DNA from: a virus
IMG/VR virus record: IMGVR_UViG_3300034071_001414
Coordinates: 34,518 to 98,517 of that record
Length of the DNA: 64,000 nucleotides
Strand: one strand, 5' to 3'
The notes under the pieces were generated by a model. That model saw only the letters and a program-made list of their open reading frames with translations. It was not told the origin of the DNA and did no database searches. Below are positions 52,492 through 59,506 of the stretch, piece by piece (the stretch's first letter is position 1; the number at the start of each line of letters is the position of its first letter). Both the position numbers and the translations under genes were made by a program.

Positions 52492-53619
52492 ATGACTCGC
52501 ATTCAGATGACCGACGATCAAATTCTGACCGATCTAAAGAATACCTTCGGAAAAGAGTTTACTGCTGCTGACGTTCGTGGTTACTGTGCTTCTAAAAATA
52601 TTTCTTATCCTACTGTCACTAAACGACTGGAAAACTTTAAAGTTGGGCGTGGTCGTTGGAATATGGAAGTGACTCTGGAAAAAGTTCAGGAGATTGAGCG
52701 TAACTTTAATTCTCCTGCCGTTCTTCCCACAGCAACTCAAAATCTTATTCCTGATAAAGATGATACCTTCGTCAAGTTTGGTAACTTTAACGATATTAAA
52801 CGCATTATTCAGTCCCGTCTCTTTTATCCTACGTTCATTACGGGTCTTTCGGGTAATGGTAAAACGTTCAGTGTGGAGCAAGCGTGTGCTCAACTTAAGC
52901 GTGAACTGATTCGCGTTAACATCACGATTGAGACTGATGAAGACGATCTGATCGGTGGTTTCCGCCTTGTGAATGGTGAAACTGCCTGGCACAATGGTCC
53001 TGTGATTGAAGCACTGGAGCGTGGTGCTGTGCTGCTGTTGGATGAGATTGATCTTGCTTCTAATAAGATTCTGTGCCTTCAATCTGTTCTGGAAGGCAAA
53101 GGTGTCTTTCTGAAGAAGATTGGTAAGTTCGTCAAACCTGCCGCTGGATTCAACGTGATTGCCACCGCAAACACCAAGGGCAAGGGTTCTGATGACGGTC
53201 GCTTTATCGGCACCAACGTGCTCAACGAGGCGTTTCTGGAGCGTTTTCCCGTGACCTTTGAGCAGTCCTATCCTGCCCCTTCTGTGGAGCAGAAGATTCT
53301 TGAGGGCATTGCTCTGGATCTTGGAGTGGAGGATCGTGACTTCTGCAAGCGTCTAGTTGATTGGGGCGATATCATCCGCAAGACCTTCTACGATGGTGGT
53401 ATTGAGGAAATCATCAGCACCCGCCGCTTGGTTCACATTATTCGCGCATACAGCATCTTTGGCGATAAAGCAAAGGCAATTCAAGTTTGTGTGAATCGCT
53501 TTGATGATGAAACCAAGCAAGCATTCTTGGAACTGTATGATAAAGTTGATGTTGACTTTGTGATGCCGTCTCAACCTGAACTGACTGTAGAATACGTTGA
53601 CGAACGGCAAGCAAACTGA
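52492..53619 (+). CDS. cobS: CobS-like AAA+ ATPase (MoxR family)
   Basis: 375 residues. The AAA+ core has Walker A GLSGNGKTFS (residues about 117-126), ETDEDDLIGGFRLVNGETAW with the pore-type region, Walker B AVLLLDEIDLASNK (about 178-191), sensor VIATANTKGKG, and a probable arginine finger in NEAFLERFPVTFEQ. The N-terminal 60 residues resemble a small winged or HTH-like domain (DVRGYCASKNISYPTVTKRL). Cyanophages commonly carry this gene annotated as cobS, a subunit of aerobic cobaltochelatase. With a VWA/HExxH protein beside it, a MoxR-VWA remodelling pair is at least as likely as cobalamin synthesis. The second half of the ORF is notably GC-richer than its surroundings. Confidence 0.88.
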   Translation: MTRIQMTDDQILTDLKNTFGKEFTAADVRGYCASKNISYPTVTKRLENFKVGRGRWNMEVTLEKVQEIERNFNSPAVLPTATQNLIPDKDDTFVKFGNFNDIKRIIQSRLFYPTFITGLSGNGKTFSVEQACAQLKRELIRVNITIETDEDDLIGGFRLVNGETAWHNGPVIEALERGAVLLLDEIDLASNKILCLQSVLEGKGVFLKKIGKFVKPAAGFNVIATANTKGKGSDDGRFIGTNVLNEAFLERFPVTFEQSYPAPSVEQKILEGIALDLGVEDRDFCKRLVDWGDIIRKTFYDGGIEEIISTRRLVHIIRAYSIFGDKAKAIQVCVNRFDDETKQAFLELYDKVDVDFVMPSQPELTVEYVDERQAN

Positions 53620-53628
53620 TAGAATATA

Positions 53629-53654
53629 AGGAGGTCAATGTGCCTCCTCTTTTT
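53629..53654 (+). terminator. Intrinsic terminator after cobS
   Basis: AGGAGG (53629-53634) and CCTCCT (53643-53648) form a 6-bp stem with an 8-base loop, followed by CTTTTT. Weaker than the others in the window. Confidence 0.65.
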
Positions 53655-53674
53655 GTCCTTTACTATGAAATAAA

Positions 53675-54163
53675 ATGTCTGAAAACTTTGAGAGCACTTA
53701 TGAAAGTTCCATTCCCAAAACATTTGGAGATACTATGATTACTGGTGAATCTGAAACTGATACTATTTCATTTTCGGGAGCACAGGATTTCTGGAATTAT
53801 GATGGAATCAGTCTGACTGGAAATCCTTATTCTGCACCAGATACTATTACATTTAATTCTAAAATGACTGAAGATACAAACAAAAATGGTTTTTGGAAAT
53901 ATAACGAAGATAAAATTCTAAAGCAACTTGAAGAATATATTGCTAGTACTTATCGACAACATTATGTTGATCGTACTGGAGGTGGTAAAGAGCAAACTCT
54001 TGATAAAATCAAACATAATCGTCGTGAAGGATTCTGTGCTGGTAATATTACCAAGTATACAGATCGTTACGATACGAAAGGCACTCCTCGTGCTGATTTG
54101 TTTAAAGTTCTGCACTATACTATCCTTTTGATTAACCACCTTAACCTTGTTGAAAATAAGTGA
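53675..54163 (+). CDS. DUF3310 domain protein
   Basis: 162 residues. The C-terminal half matches the DUF3310 pattern common in phages: a tyrosine and histidine-rich entry (ASTYRQHYVDRTGGGKEQTL), then REGFCAGNITKYTDRYDTKG and ADLFKVLHYTILLINHL, where the GFC.GN..KY...Y motif is the most typical part. The N-terminal 80 residues are acidic and low-complexity and may be disordered. The molecular function of the family is not established; it is often found with nucleotide metabolism or replication genes. Its stop lies 2 bp before the gp45 start codon. Confidence 0.72.
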   Translation: MSENFESTYESSIPKTFGDTMITGESETDTISFSGAQDFWNYDGISLTGNPYSAPDTITFNSKMTEDTNKNGFWKYNEDKILKQLEEYIASTYRQHYVDRTGGGKEQTLDKIKHNRREGFCAGNITKYTDRYDTKGTPRADLFKVLHYTILLINHLNLVENK

Positions 54164-54165
54164 TT

Positions 54166-54831
54166 ATGAAACTCTCTGATAAAACTCTTTCTGTCCTGAA
54201 GAACTTTTCTTCTATTAATCAATCCATCTTTTTCAAGGAAGGGAATTCTCTTCGTACTATTTCTGTAATGAAGAATATTCTTGCTGAAGCAACAATTACT
54301 GAAGAACTTCCGAAAGATTTTGGCATCTATGACCTAAATCAATTTTTGAATGGTCTGGGTCTTCACCAAAGTCCTGAACTTGATTTTGAGAATGGTGGAT
54401 ATGTGGTTATCCGTGAAGGTAAGATGCGTTCCAAGTATTTCTTTGCAGACCCCAGTGTAATCGTTACGCCACCTGACAAAGAAATTGCTCTTCCTAGCGA
54501 GGATGTCTGCTTTGAATTGAGCACAGAGCAGTTGGACAAACTTCTCAAGGCAGCAGCAGTTTATCAACTGCCTGACCTTTCTGCCGTTGGTGAGGCAGGT
54601 GTGGTAAAATTGGTTGTACGTGATAAGAAGAACGACACTTCTAACGATTTCTCCATCGTTGTTGGTGAAACTGATTCTGTCTTTACCTTCAACTTCAAGG
54701 TTGAAAATATCAAGATTCTGTCTGGAACTTATGAGGTTGTCATTTCACAAAAACTTCTTTCTCGCTTTGAGAGTAAGAATCATGATGTAAAATACTATAT
54801 TGCACTGGAACCTGATTCAACCTTCGGATGA
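54166..54831 (+). CDS. gp45: Sliding clamp gp45
   Basis: 221 residues from ATG 54166; a GTG at 54160 in frame overlaps the previous gene and is less likely. gp45 is the trimeric processivity clamp for gp43 polymerase and the coactivator of late transcription with gp55. T4 gp45 is 228 residues. Typical segments are MKLSDKTLSVLKNFSSINQS, EELPKDFGIYDLNQFLNGLG and the C-terminal VISQKLLSRFESKNHDVKYY followed by IALEPDST. It overlaps the next gene by 4 bp. In T4 gp45 is followed directly by gp44, while here two genes intervene. Confidence 0.94.
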   Translation: MKLSDKTLSVLKNFSSINQSIFFKEGNSLRTISVMKNILAEATITEELPKDFGIYDLNQFLNGLGLHQSPELDFENGGYVVIREGKMRSKYFFADPSVIVTPPDKEIALPSEDVCFELSTEQLDKLLKAAAVYQLPDLSAVGEAGVVKLVVRDKKNDTSNDFSIVVGETDSVFTFNFKVENIKILSGTYEVVISQKLLSRFESKNHDVKYYIALEPDSTFG

Positions 54832-55337
54832 ACATCTTCGTAACAAGTGAATATCCCGCTGAAAGTGCTCTCTGCCTTCCTGACAAGCACGTTGTCAAGA
54901 TGCCCCTAGAGTGCTGTCAGATGCTCTCTATCGTTGCCTCTAAGTGGTATCACAACTATGGACCCCTTCTCAAGGCAGACAATACTCCTTACAGCACTGA
55001 GAAGGGTGCTTTCCGCAATCACCCCTGCACCAAATGGGCAGCAGAGTCTGTTCATAATGCCTACTGGTTGATTAAGCACGGTCTTAACTTATGTGATGAA
55101 TACACTCTACGTTATGGTAAGATTCATTCTTGTTACAAGACACTCGTAGATGCCTTTTATTTGTTCCCTCGTGGTAAAATTAATAAGGTAGAAAACTTTG
55201 TTCGTGCTATGCCAAATGAGTATAAACTTGACACAAGCATTGACACTTTTACTGCTTACAAGATGTATATCGCATCCAAACCTTGGGTTGCATCTAATTA
55301 TCTTCGTATGCCAGAACGAAAACCTGATTGGGTATGA
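54828..55337 (+). CDS. Conserved phage protein with DKHVVKM motif, function unknown
   Basis: 169 residues, starting MNIFVTSEYPAESALCLPDK then HVVKMPLECCQMLSIVA. This begins like a family widespread in marine phages (MNIFxxDxDP...CDKHVVKM...), sometimes annotated as pyrimidine dimer DNA glycosylase-like. Further conserved blocks are FRNHPCTKWAAESVHNAYWL and DEYTLRYGKIHSCYKT, rich in aromatic, His and Cys residues. An enzymatic repair role is possible but I cannot verify it; similarity to T4 DenV is faint. It lies between gp45 and an endonuclease VII-like gene, overlapping both by 4 bp. Confidence 0.6.
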   Translation: MNIFVTSEYPAESALCLPDKHVVKMPLECCQMLSIVASKWYHNYGPLLKADNTPYSTEKGAFRNHPCTKWAAESVHNAYWLIKHGLNLCDEYTLRYGKIHSCYKTLVDAFYLFPRGKINKVENFVRAMPNEYKLDTSIDTFTAYKMYIASKPWVASNYLRMPERKPDWV

Positions 55338-55696
55338 AAGTTTGTAGTAAATGCAATCAACTTTTGGATAACTCTTGTTTTTCTCCTTCCAGTGGTGGAA
55401 AATATTTGAGACCAGAATGTAGGAAATGTGGATACAAATTAAGTAAAGAAAGAAAACTCCTTAGAGAAAAATATGGAAATCCTCCAAGTGGATATTCTTG
55501 TCCAATATGTTTAAAATCTGAAGAACAGTTGAAAGGTACTGGTGGAAATGCTAGTATATGGGTTATAGATCATGATCATCAGAATAAAAAATTTAGAGGG
55601 CACTTATGCCACAATTGTAACAGGGGTCTAGGTGTATTCCAGGATGATATTGAAAGAATTAAACGAGCAATTGAGTATTTAAATTATGACAAGTGA
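55334..55696 (+). CDS. Endonuclease VII-like HNH nuclease
   Basis: 120 residues from ATG 55334, which overlaps the previous stop (ATGA). The C-terminal half has the recombination endonuclease VII signature: YSCPICLK, WVIDHDHQNKKFRGHLCHNC, NRGLGVFQDD and an AIEYLN end, with CPIC and CHNC as zinc ligands and HDH as catalytic residues. A second treble-clef-like finger (CSKC...CRKC) forms the N-terminus, similar to the small gene at 30744. T4 gp49 resolves Holliday junctions and is longer (157). Here the gene sits between clamp and clamp-loader genes, so it is either the gp49 equivalent or a free-standing HNH invader. Confidence 0.8.
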   Translation: MKVCSKCNQLLDNSCFSPSSGGKYLRPECRKCGYKLSKERKLLREKYGNPPSGYSCPICLKSEEQLKGTGGNASIWVIDHDHQNKKFRGHLCHNCNRGLGVFQDDIERIKRAIEYLNYDK

Positions 55697-56630
55697 ATTT
55701 CTTTTTGTGGAGAAGTACCGTCCTCAAGTAATTGATGATTGTATTCTCCCTGATGATACTAAAAAAACTTTTAAGGAGTTTGTTGAGAAAGGTGAAATTC
55801 CAAATCTTCTTCTTGCAGGTCCTCCTGGAATTGGTAAAACTACCATTGCAAAAGCACTTTGTAATGAATTGGGAGCAGATTATTATGTCATCAACGGATC
55901 CGACGAAGGGCGTTTCTTGGATACTGTACGGAACCAAGCAAAGAACTTTGCTTCGACCGTCTCACTTACGGGATCTTCTAAACACAAAGTCATCATCATC
56001 GATGAGGCAGATAACACAGGCAACGACGTACAACTCTTACTACGGGCAAATATTGAGGCATTTTATAACAACTGCCGATTCATCTTTACCTGCAACTACA
56101 AGAACAAAATCATTGAACCCCTGCACTCTCGATGTGCCGTCATTGACTTCACAATCAAGGGAAAACAGAAGCAACAACTTGCATTATCTTTCTTCAATCG
56201 TCTCCAAACAATCTTGGATACGGAAAGGATTGAGTATGACCAAAAAGTCCTTGCGGAACTGGTATCGAAGCACTTCCCAGATTTTCGACGCGTCCTCAAC
56301 GAATGCCAACGATATTCTACGTCAGGAAAAATCGACGCAGCAATTCTTGCATCTTTCTCAGACATTACAGTAAATGAACTCGTCAAGCATCTCAAAGAAA
56401 AAAACTTCTCAGAAGTCCGAAAGTGGGTGGTCTCCAACCTGGACAACGATTCTTCTGTCATTCTTCGCAGGGTTTATGACACCCTTTACGATATTTTACT
56501 TCCCCAGTCTATCCCTGCTGCCGTTCTTGTTATTGCTAAGTATCAATACCAAATTGCGTTCGTTGCTGATCAAGAAATTAACCTCCTAGCAGCACTAACT
56601 GAAATTATGGTGGAGTGTGAGTTCCGTTAA
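55686..56630 (+). CDS. gp44: Clamp loader large subunit gp44
   Basis: 314 residues, as T4 gp44 (319). This AAA+ ATPase, with gp62, loads the gp45 clamp. Walker A AGPPGIGKTTIAKAL is at residues about 43-57, Walker B VIIIDEADNTGND at about 102-114, and the SRC arginine-finger motif LHSRCAVIDF near 145. The start overlaps the endonuclease VII-like gene by 11 bp. The middle (about 55,890-56,450) uses more C/G-ending codons than both ends, a mosaic look. In T4 gp62 follows directly; here two foreign-looking genes separate them. Confidence 0.95.
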   Translation: MTSEFLFVEKYRPQVIDDCILPDDTKKTFKEFVEKGEIPNLLLAGPPGIGKTTIAKALCNELGADYYVINGSDEGRFLDTVRNQAKNFASTVSLTGSSKHKVIIIDEADNTGNDVQLLLRANIEAFYNNCRFIFTCNYKNKIIEPLHSRCAVIDFTIKGKQKQQLALSFFNRLQTILDTERIEYDQKVLAELVSKHFPDFRRVLNECQRYSTSGKIDAAILASFSDITVNELVKHLKEKNFSEVRKWVVSNLDNDSSVILRRVYDTLYDILLPQSIPAAVLVIAKYQYQIAFVADQEINLLAALTEIMVECEFR

Positions 56631-56634
56631 AATA

Positions 56635-56660
56635 ACTCCAATACTAAATAGTAGTGGAGT
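56635..56660 (+). repeat. Hairpin between gp44 and the LAGLIDADG-like gene
   Basis: ACTCCA-A-TACTA (56635-56646) pairs with TAGTA-G-TGGAGT (56649-56660): 11 pairs and one A/G mismatch, with a 2-base loop. ACTAAATA (56643-56650), a weak late-promoter-like sequence, runs through its tip. There is no T tract, so it is not an ordinary terminator. Confidence 0.6.
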
Positions 56661-56672
56661 AGTTTAAAAGTT

Positions 56673-57071
56673 ATGGCTAAAGGTACTATCTACGAACATA
56701 GAGAACCATCAGAAACAGAACTTGCCTGGTTAACTGGTATATGGGAAGGTGAAGGATCTTGGACTTACAAAAAGGGAAGAACAAGAACTTTCTCTAACGG
56801 AAAAACATATACAGAGAAAGATTATGTTTCTATGAGTATGTCTATGACTGACCAGGACATTATGGAGCGAGTTGCTACTATAATGGATGGTAGAAAAACA
56901 ATTTACACCGATGGAGGTCCTGCTCACATAGCAGCAGGACAAAAACCAGTTTATTGTATAAGTCTTCAGGGGGAGGCGGCAAAAAGGTGGACTGAATTAA
57001 TGAAACCTTATCTTGGAAATAGACGCCGAGAAAAGTATGAAATGATTATGGAGAAATTGAATGCCAATTAG
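56673..57071 (+). CDS. Single-motif LAGLIDADG-like homing endonuclease
   Basis: 132 residues. ELAWLTGIWEGEGSW (residues about 16-30) is a good variant of the LAGLIDADG motif, with the catalytic acidic residue in the EGEG part, and the following alternation of strands and helices (DYVSMSMSMTDQDIMERVAT, KPVYCISLQGEAAKRWTELM, YLGNRRREKYEMIMEKL) fits one half-unit of the fold. Single-motif members act as homodimers. The gene splits the normally adjacent gp44 and gp62, a typical place for an invading element. It overlaps the methylase gene by 11 bp. Confidence 0.75.
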   Translation: MAKGTIYEHREPSETELAWLTGIWEGEGSWTYKKGRTRTFSNGKTYTEKDYVSMSMSMTDQDIMERVATIMDGRKTIYTDGGPAHIAAGQKPVYCISLQGEAAKRWTELMKPYLGNRRREKYEMIMEKLNAN

Positions 57072-57915
57072 TCAAAAACAACTAAAAACCTGTTTGAGGT
57101 ATCCTGGCGGCAAAAGCAGAGCAGTCGCTAAGATGGGTCCCTATTTTCCAGACCTTCGAAACTATGATGAGTTTCGTGAACCATTTCTTGGTGGTGGAAG
57201 TGTTGCGATTTATGTCACAAAGAAGTATCCTGGATTAAATATTTGGGTAAATGATTTATATGAACCTCTTGTAAACTTCTGGCAACAACTCCAGATGTTT
57301 GGTACTGATCTTAAAGATAAACTGGTAGATTTAAAGACAGCAAACAATACTCCCGATTTGGCAAGAGAACTTTTTCTTCACTCAAAAGGGCAGATCAACG
57401 ACCAAAGTTTGCCAAGTATTTATCGTGCTGTGGCTTTCTATATTGTCAATAAGTGCAGTTTTAGTGGTCTCACAGAGAGTTCGTCATTTTCACCACAAGC
57501 ATCCAACTCCAACTTTTCAATGCGTGGGATTGAAAAGTTGCCTGAGTATTCTAAACTAATTTCCAAGTGGCGTATAACTAATTATTCCTACGACTATTTG
57601 TTGGATGGAAATATGGGTGCCTTTGTTTATCTCGATCCTCCTTATGATATTAAGGATAATCTCTATGGGAGTAAGGGATCAATGCACAAAGGATTTGATC
57701 ACGATAAGTTTGCTGCTGATTGTGGTGCTTGTTATATGCATCAACTGATAAGTTATAATTCTGATCAACTAGTCAAAGATCGTTTCAAGAACTGGAAGAC
57801 TGGTGAGTTTGATTTGACTTATACCATGCGTTCTGTTGGTGAATATATGCGTGAGCAAAAAGACAGAAAAGAACTTTTACTGTTTAATTATAATAAAGAT
57901 TTGTTATGGAGTTGA
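57061..57915 (+). CDS. dam: DNA adenine methyltransferase (Dam/D12 class)
   Basis: 284 residues. It methylates adenine N6 in DNA, perhaps in GATC. Motif X-like LRYPGGKSRAV (residues about 11-21), motif I EPFLGGGSVAIYV (about 40-52) and catalytic motif IV VYLDPPYDI (about 190-198) are present, with the order of the alpha-class (Dam) enzymes. The N-terminus overlaps the LAGLIDADG-like gene by 11 bp and the stop overlaps gp62 by 10 bp, so it is locked into the clamp-loader operon. Possible roles are protection from host or rival nucleases, or from the neighbouring homing endonucleases; target specificity cannot be read from the sequence. Confidence 0.92.
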   Translation: MPISQKQLKTCLRYPGGKSRAVAKMGPYFPDLRNYDEFREPFLGGGSVAIYVTKKYPGLNIWVNDLYEPLVNFWQQLQMFGTDLKDKLVDLKTANNTPDLARELFLHSKGQINDQSLPSIYRAVAFYIVNKCSFSGLTESSSFSPQASNSNFSMRGIEKLPEYSKLISKWRITNYSYDYLLDGNMGAFVYLDPPYDIKDNLYGSKGSMHKGFDHDKFAADCGACYMHQLISYNSDQLVKDRFKNWKTGEFDLTYTMRSVGEYMREQKDRKELLLFNYNKDLLWS

Positions 57916-58274
57916 AAGATTGGTTGAACTCAATTAATTTTACAAAGGAAAATCTGTCGGAAAATATAAAAGAGTATTCACCATATATTATCAATCGTTG
58001 TTTGTCTGGACACATTGATTGTGTGATGTATGCGAATGAAATGAATATAAATCATCATCTTGATAAAGATATGCAATATTCGTTTTATCTAAATAGTCTA
58101 AGGAAACGGAAGAGATTTTCTCCCTGGATCCGTAAGGATAAAATCAAGGACTTAGAATGTGTTAAACAATACTATGGTTATAGTAATGAAAAAGCATCTC
58201 AAGCACTGAAAATCCTGACAAAAGAACAACTTACTTTCATAAAAAAACGACTTGATATTGGAGGAATAAAATGA
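57906..58274 (+). CDS. gp62: Clamp loader small subunit gp62
   Basis: 122 residues; T4 gp62 is 187 and cyanophage versions are shorter. Characteristic blocks are LKDWLNSINFTKENLSENIK, YSPYIINRCLSGHIDCVMYA, NSLRKRKRFSPWIRKDKI and YYGYSNEKASQALKILT. gp62 is the non-ATPase subunit that bridges four gp44 subunits in the clamp loader. It overlaps dam by 10 bp and regA by 4 bp; the coupling of gp44 and gp62 translation known in T4 must be altered here by the two intervening genes. Confidence 0.92.
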   Translation: MELKDWLNSINFTKENLSENIKEYSPYIINRCLSGHIDCVMYANEMNINHHLDKDMQYSFYLNSLRKRKRFSPWIRKDKIKDLECVKQYYGYSNEKASQALKILTKEQLTFIKKRLDIGGIK

Positions 58275-58708
58275 CTACTACGGTAGAACCTACTGTTGAA
58301 TGGTCTCAAGACCAAATGGTAGAAGTGATTCTTAATGAACCTGATGATTTTCTGAAAGTTCGTGAAACTTTGACTCGTATTGGAGTTGCATCGAGAAAGG
58401 AGAAAAAACTTTATCAATCGTGTCATATTTTGCATAAGCAGGGTAGATATTTCATAGTTCATTTTAAAGAACTGTTTGCCCTTGATGGTAAACATGCAAA
58501 TCTTACGGTAAACGATGTTCAAAGACGCAACCGTATTGTTCGTCTTCTTGCAGATTGGGGACTTATTACAGTTATCAAACCTGATAGTGTAAATGATATT
58601 GCACCATTAAATCAAATTAAAGTTCTTGCTTATAAGGACAAAGGTGATTGGATTTTAGAACAAAAATATAATATTGGTAAAAAAGGAAAAGTAGTAGAAA
58701 CCGAATAA
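58271..58708 (+). CDS. regA: Translational repressor RegA
   Basis: 145 residues; T4 RegA is 122. RegA binds around start codons of early mRNAs, including those of replication genes, and represses their translation. The match is strong: EPDDFLKVRETLTRIGVASR, KKLYQSCHILHKQGRYFIVH, RRNRIVRLLADWGLITVI and the DWILEQKYNIGKK end. An N-terminal extension of about 18 residues (MTTTVEPTVEWSQDQ) is extra relative to T4. It overlaps gp62 by 4 bp and its stop overlaps an AATAAATA sequence. Confidence 0.95.
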   Translation: MTTTVEPTVEWSQDQMVEVILNEPDDFLKVRETLTRIGVASRKEKKLYQSCHILHKQGRYFIVHFKELFALDGKHANLTVNDVQRRNRIVRLLADWGLITVIKPDSVNDIAPLNQIKVLAYKDKGDWILEQKYNIGKKGKVVETE

Positions 58709-58711
58709 ATA
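58704..58711 (+). promoter_or_regulatory. Possible late promoter box after regA
   Basis: AATAAATA overlaps the regA stop. The gene downstream (hsp20) is 155 bp away and beyond a terminator, so use of this box is doubtful. A short GTGCC/GGCAC inverted repeat follows at about 58719-58736. Confidence 0.3.
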
Positions 58712-58756
58712 ATTTTGTGCCATTCGTGCGGCACTCTACAAAAGTCGGAACACCCT

Positions 58757-58792
58757 AAAGAGAAGTACGGTTTTTACCTTGCTTCTCTTTTT
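58757..58792 (+). terminator. Intrinsic terminator after regA
   Basis: AAAGAGAAG (58757-58765) and CTTCTCTTT (58782-58790) form a 9-bp stem around a 16-base loop and run into TT. It ends the gp45-regA operon and separates it from hsp20. Confidence 0.8.
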
Positions 58793-58866
58793 GTTTTATG
58801 GTTAAATACTATTGGATGCCGTAAGGGTCCACAAAATACAAACTCGCTTTTAAAGGAGCTACTATA

Positions 58867-59301
58867 ATGACTAATCTGATGAAATATCAGGCTGCGGATC
58901 TTCCTGCCTTGCTAGAAAGAATCAACCGCAATACAATTGGACTGGATGAATATTTTGATCGCATCTTTAGTCTTCATGAAACGACTTCTAACTATCCACC
59001 ATACAATCTGGTTCAAGTTAGTAATGTAGAGTCACGTTTAGAACTCGCACTTGCTGGGTTTAAAAAGGGAGAAGTCTATGTCTATACTCAAGACGGCAAA
59101 CTCTTTATTGAAGGTCAAAAAGAAGATAAAGAAGTGGAAAGCACTTATCTTCACAAGGGTTTGGCTCAACGGAGTTTTACACGTTCTTGGACACTCTCTG
59201 ATGACACGGAAGTTAGATCCGTCGATTTTGAGAATGGTCTTTTGACTGTTACTCTTGGTAGAATTGTTCCTGATCACCATAAGAGAAAAGACTATCTCTA
59301 A
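58867..59301 (+). CDS. Small heat shock protein Hsp20 (IbpA-like)
   Basis: 144 residues. A short N-terminal arm (LDEYFDRIFSLHETTSNYPP) leads into an alpha-crystallin domain with YNLVQVSNVESRLELALAGF, KKGEVYVYTQDGKLFIEGQK, FTRSWTLSDDTEVRSVDF and the ENGLLTVTLGRIVP end motif. Phage Hsp20 is typical of marine T4-like cyanophages and is presumed to hold phage or host proteins, perhaps scaffold or photosystem parts, in a folded state. The leader has a good ribosome binding site (AAAGGAG about 10 bases before the ATG) and a weak TACTAT -10 at 58807. A late box follows immediately after its stop. Confidence 0.93.
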   Translation: MTNLMKYQAADLPALLERINRNTIGLDEYFDRIFSLHETTSNYPPYNLVQVSNVESRLELALAGFKKGEVYVYTQDGKLFIEGQKEDKEVESTYLHKGLAQRSFTRSWTLSDDTEVRSVDFENGLLTVTLGRIVPDHHKRKDYL

Positions 59302-59308
59302 ATAAATA
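59301..59308 (+). promoter_or_regulatory. Late promoter box upstream of the 59325 small ORF
   Basis: AATAAATA overlapping the hsp20 stop codon, 16 bp before the start of the 52-codon ORF. It makes that ORF a late gene inside an otherwise early replication block. Confidence 0.6.
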
Positions 59309-59324
59309 AAAAAACTTACGATTA

Positions 59325-59483
59325 ATGAAAACCTTCCAAGAGTTTATTTCTCTTATAAAAGAAATGAAAGGTGATTATGGTTCAGGAGTTAAACCACCAA
59401 AAGCAAAATGTGGATGGGGGGGAACGACGACGTATGCTATGCTTCCTGGAAAAAAAGTTTGTAAGTTTAAAAGAAAAAGATAA
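59325..59483 (+). CDS. Small basic protein with capsid-targeting-like N-terminus
   Basis: 52 residues. It starts MKTFQEFISLIKEMKG, nearly the MKTYQEFIAE signal that takes T4 internal proteins into the prohead, with an IKE tripeptide suitable for cutting by the gp21 protease about ten residues in. The remaining peptide is basic with two cysteines (KPPKAKCGWGG and KKVCKFKRKR). It has a late promoter box 16 bp upstream and a strong terminator just after, so it is a single-gene late unit. I infer an internal head protein that is packaged and possibly injected; no function can be assigned. Confidence 0.6.
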   Translation: MKTFQEFISLIKEMKGDYGSGVKPPKAKCGWGGTTTYAMLPGKKVCKFKRKR

Positions 59484-59506
59484 ATAGAATTGAATATCGT
59501 CGTCGC

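Noticed and set aside
52492-53619. Assigning cobS firmly to cobalamin synthesis
   Set aside because: Motifs show only a MoxR-type AAA+ ATPase; no CobN or other B12 gene is in the window, and the VWA partner fits other MoxR systems too.
54160-54168. GTG start two codons upstream for gp45
   Set aside because: The ATG at 54166 gives the usual MKLSDKTL beginning; the GTG would overlap the previous gene without benefit.
54828-55337. Calling the 169-residue protein a pyrimidine dimer glycosylase
   Set aside because: Only the family-level N-terminal motif is recognisable; the resemblance to T4 DenV is too weak by eye to assert the activity.
58704-58866. Late expression of hsp20 from the AATAAATA after regA
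   Set aside because: A terminator lies between the box and hsp20 and the distance is 155 bp, so the box probably reflects AT-rich sequence over the stop codon.
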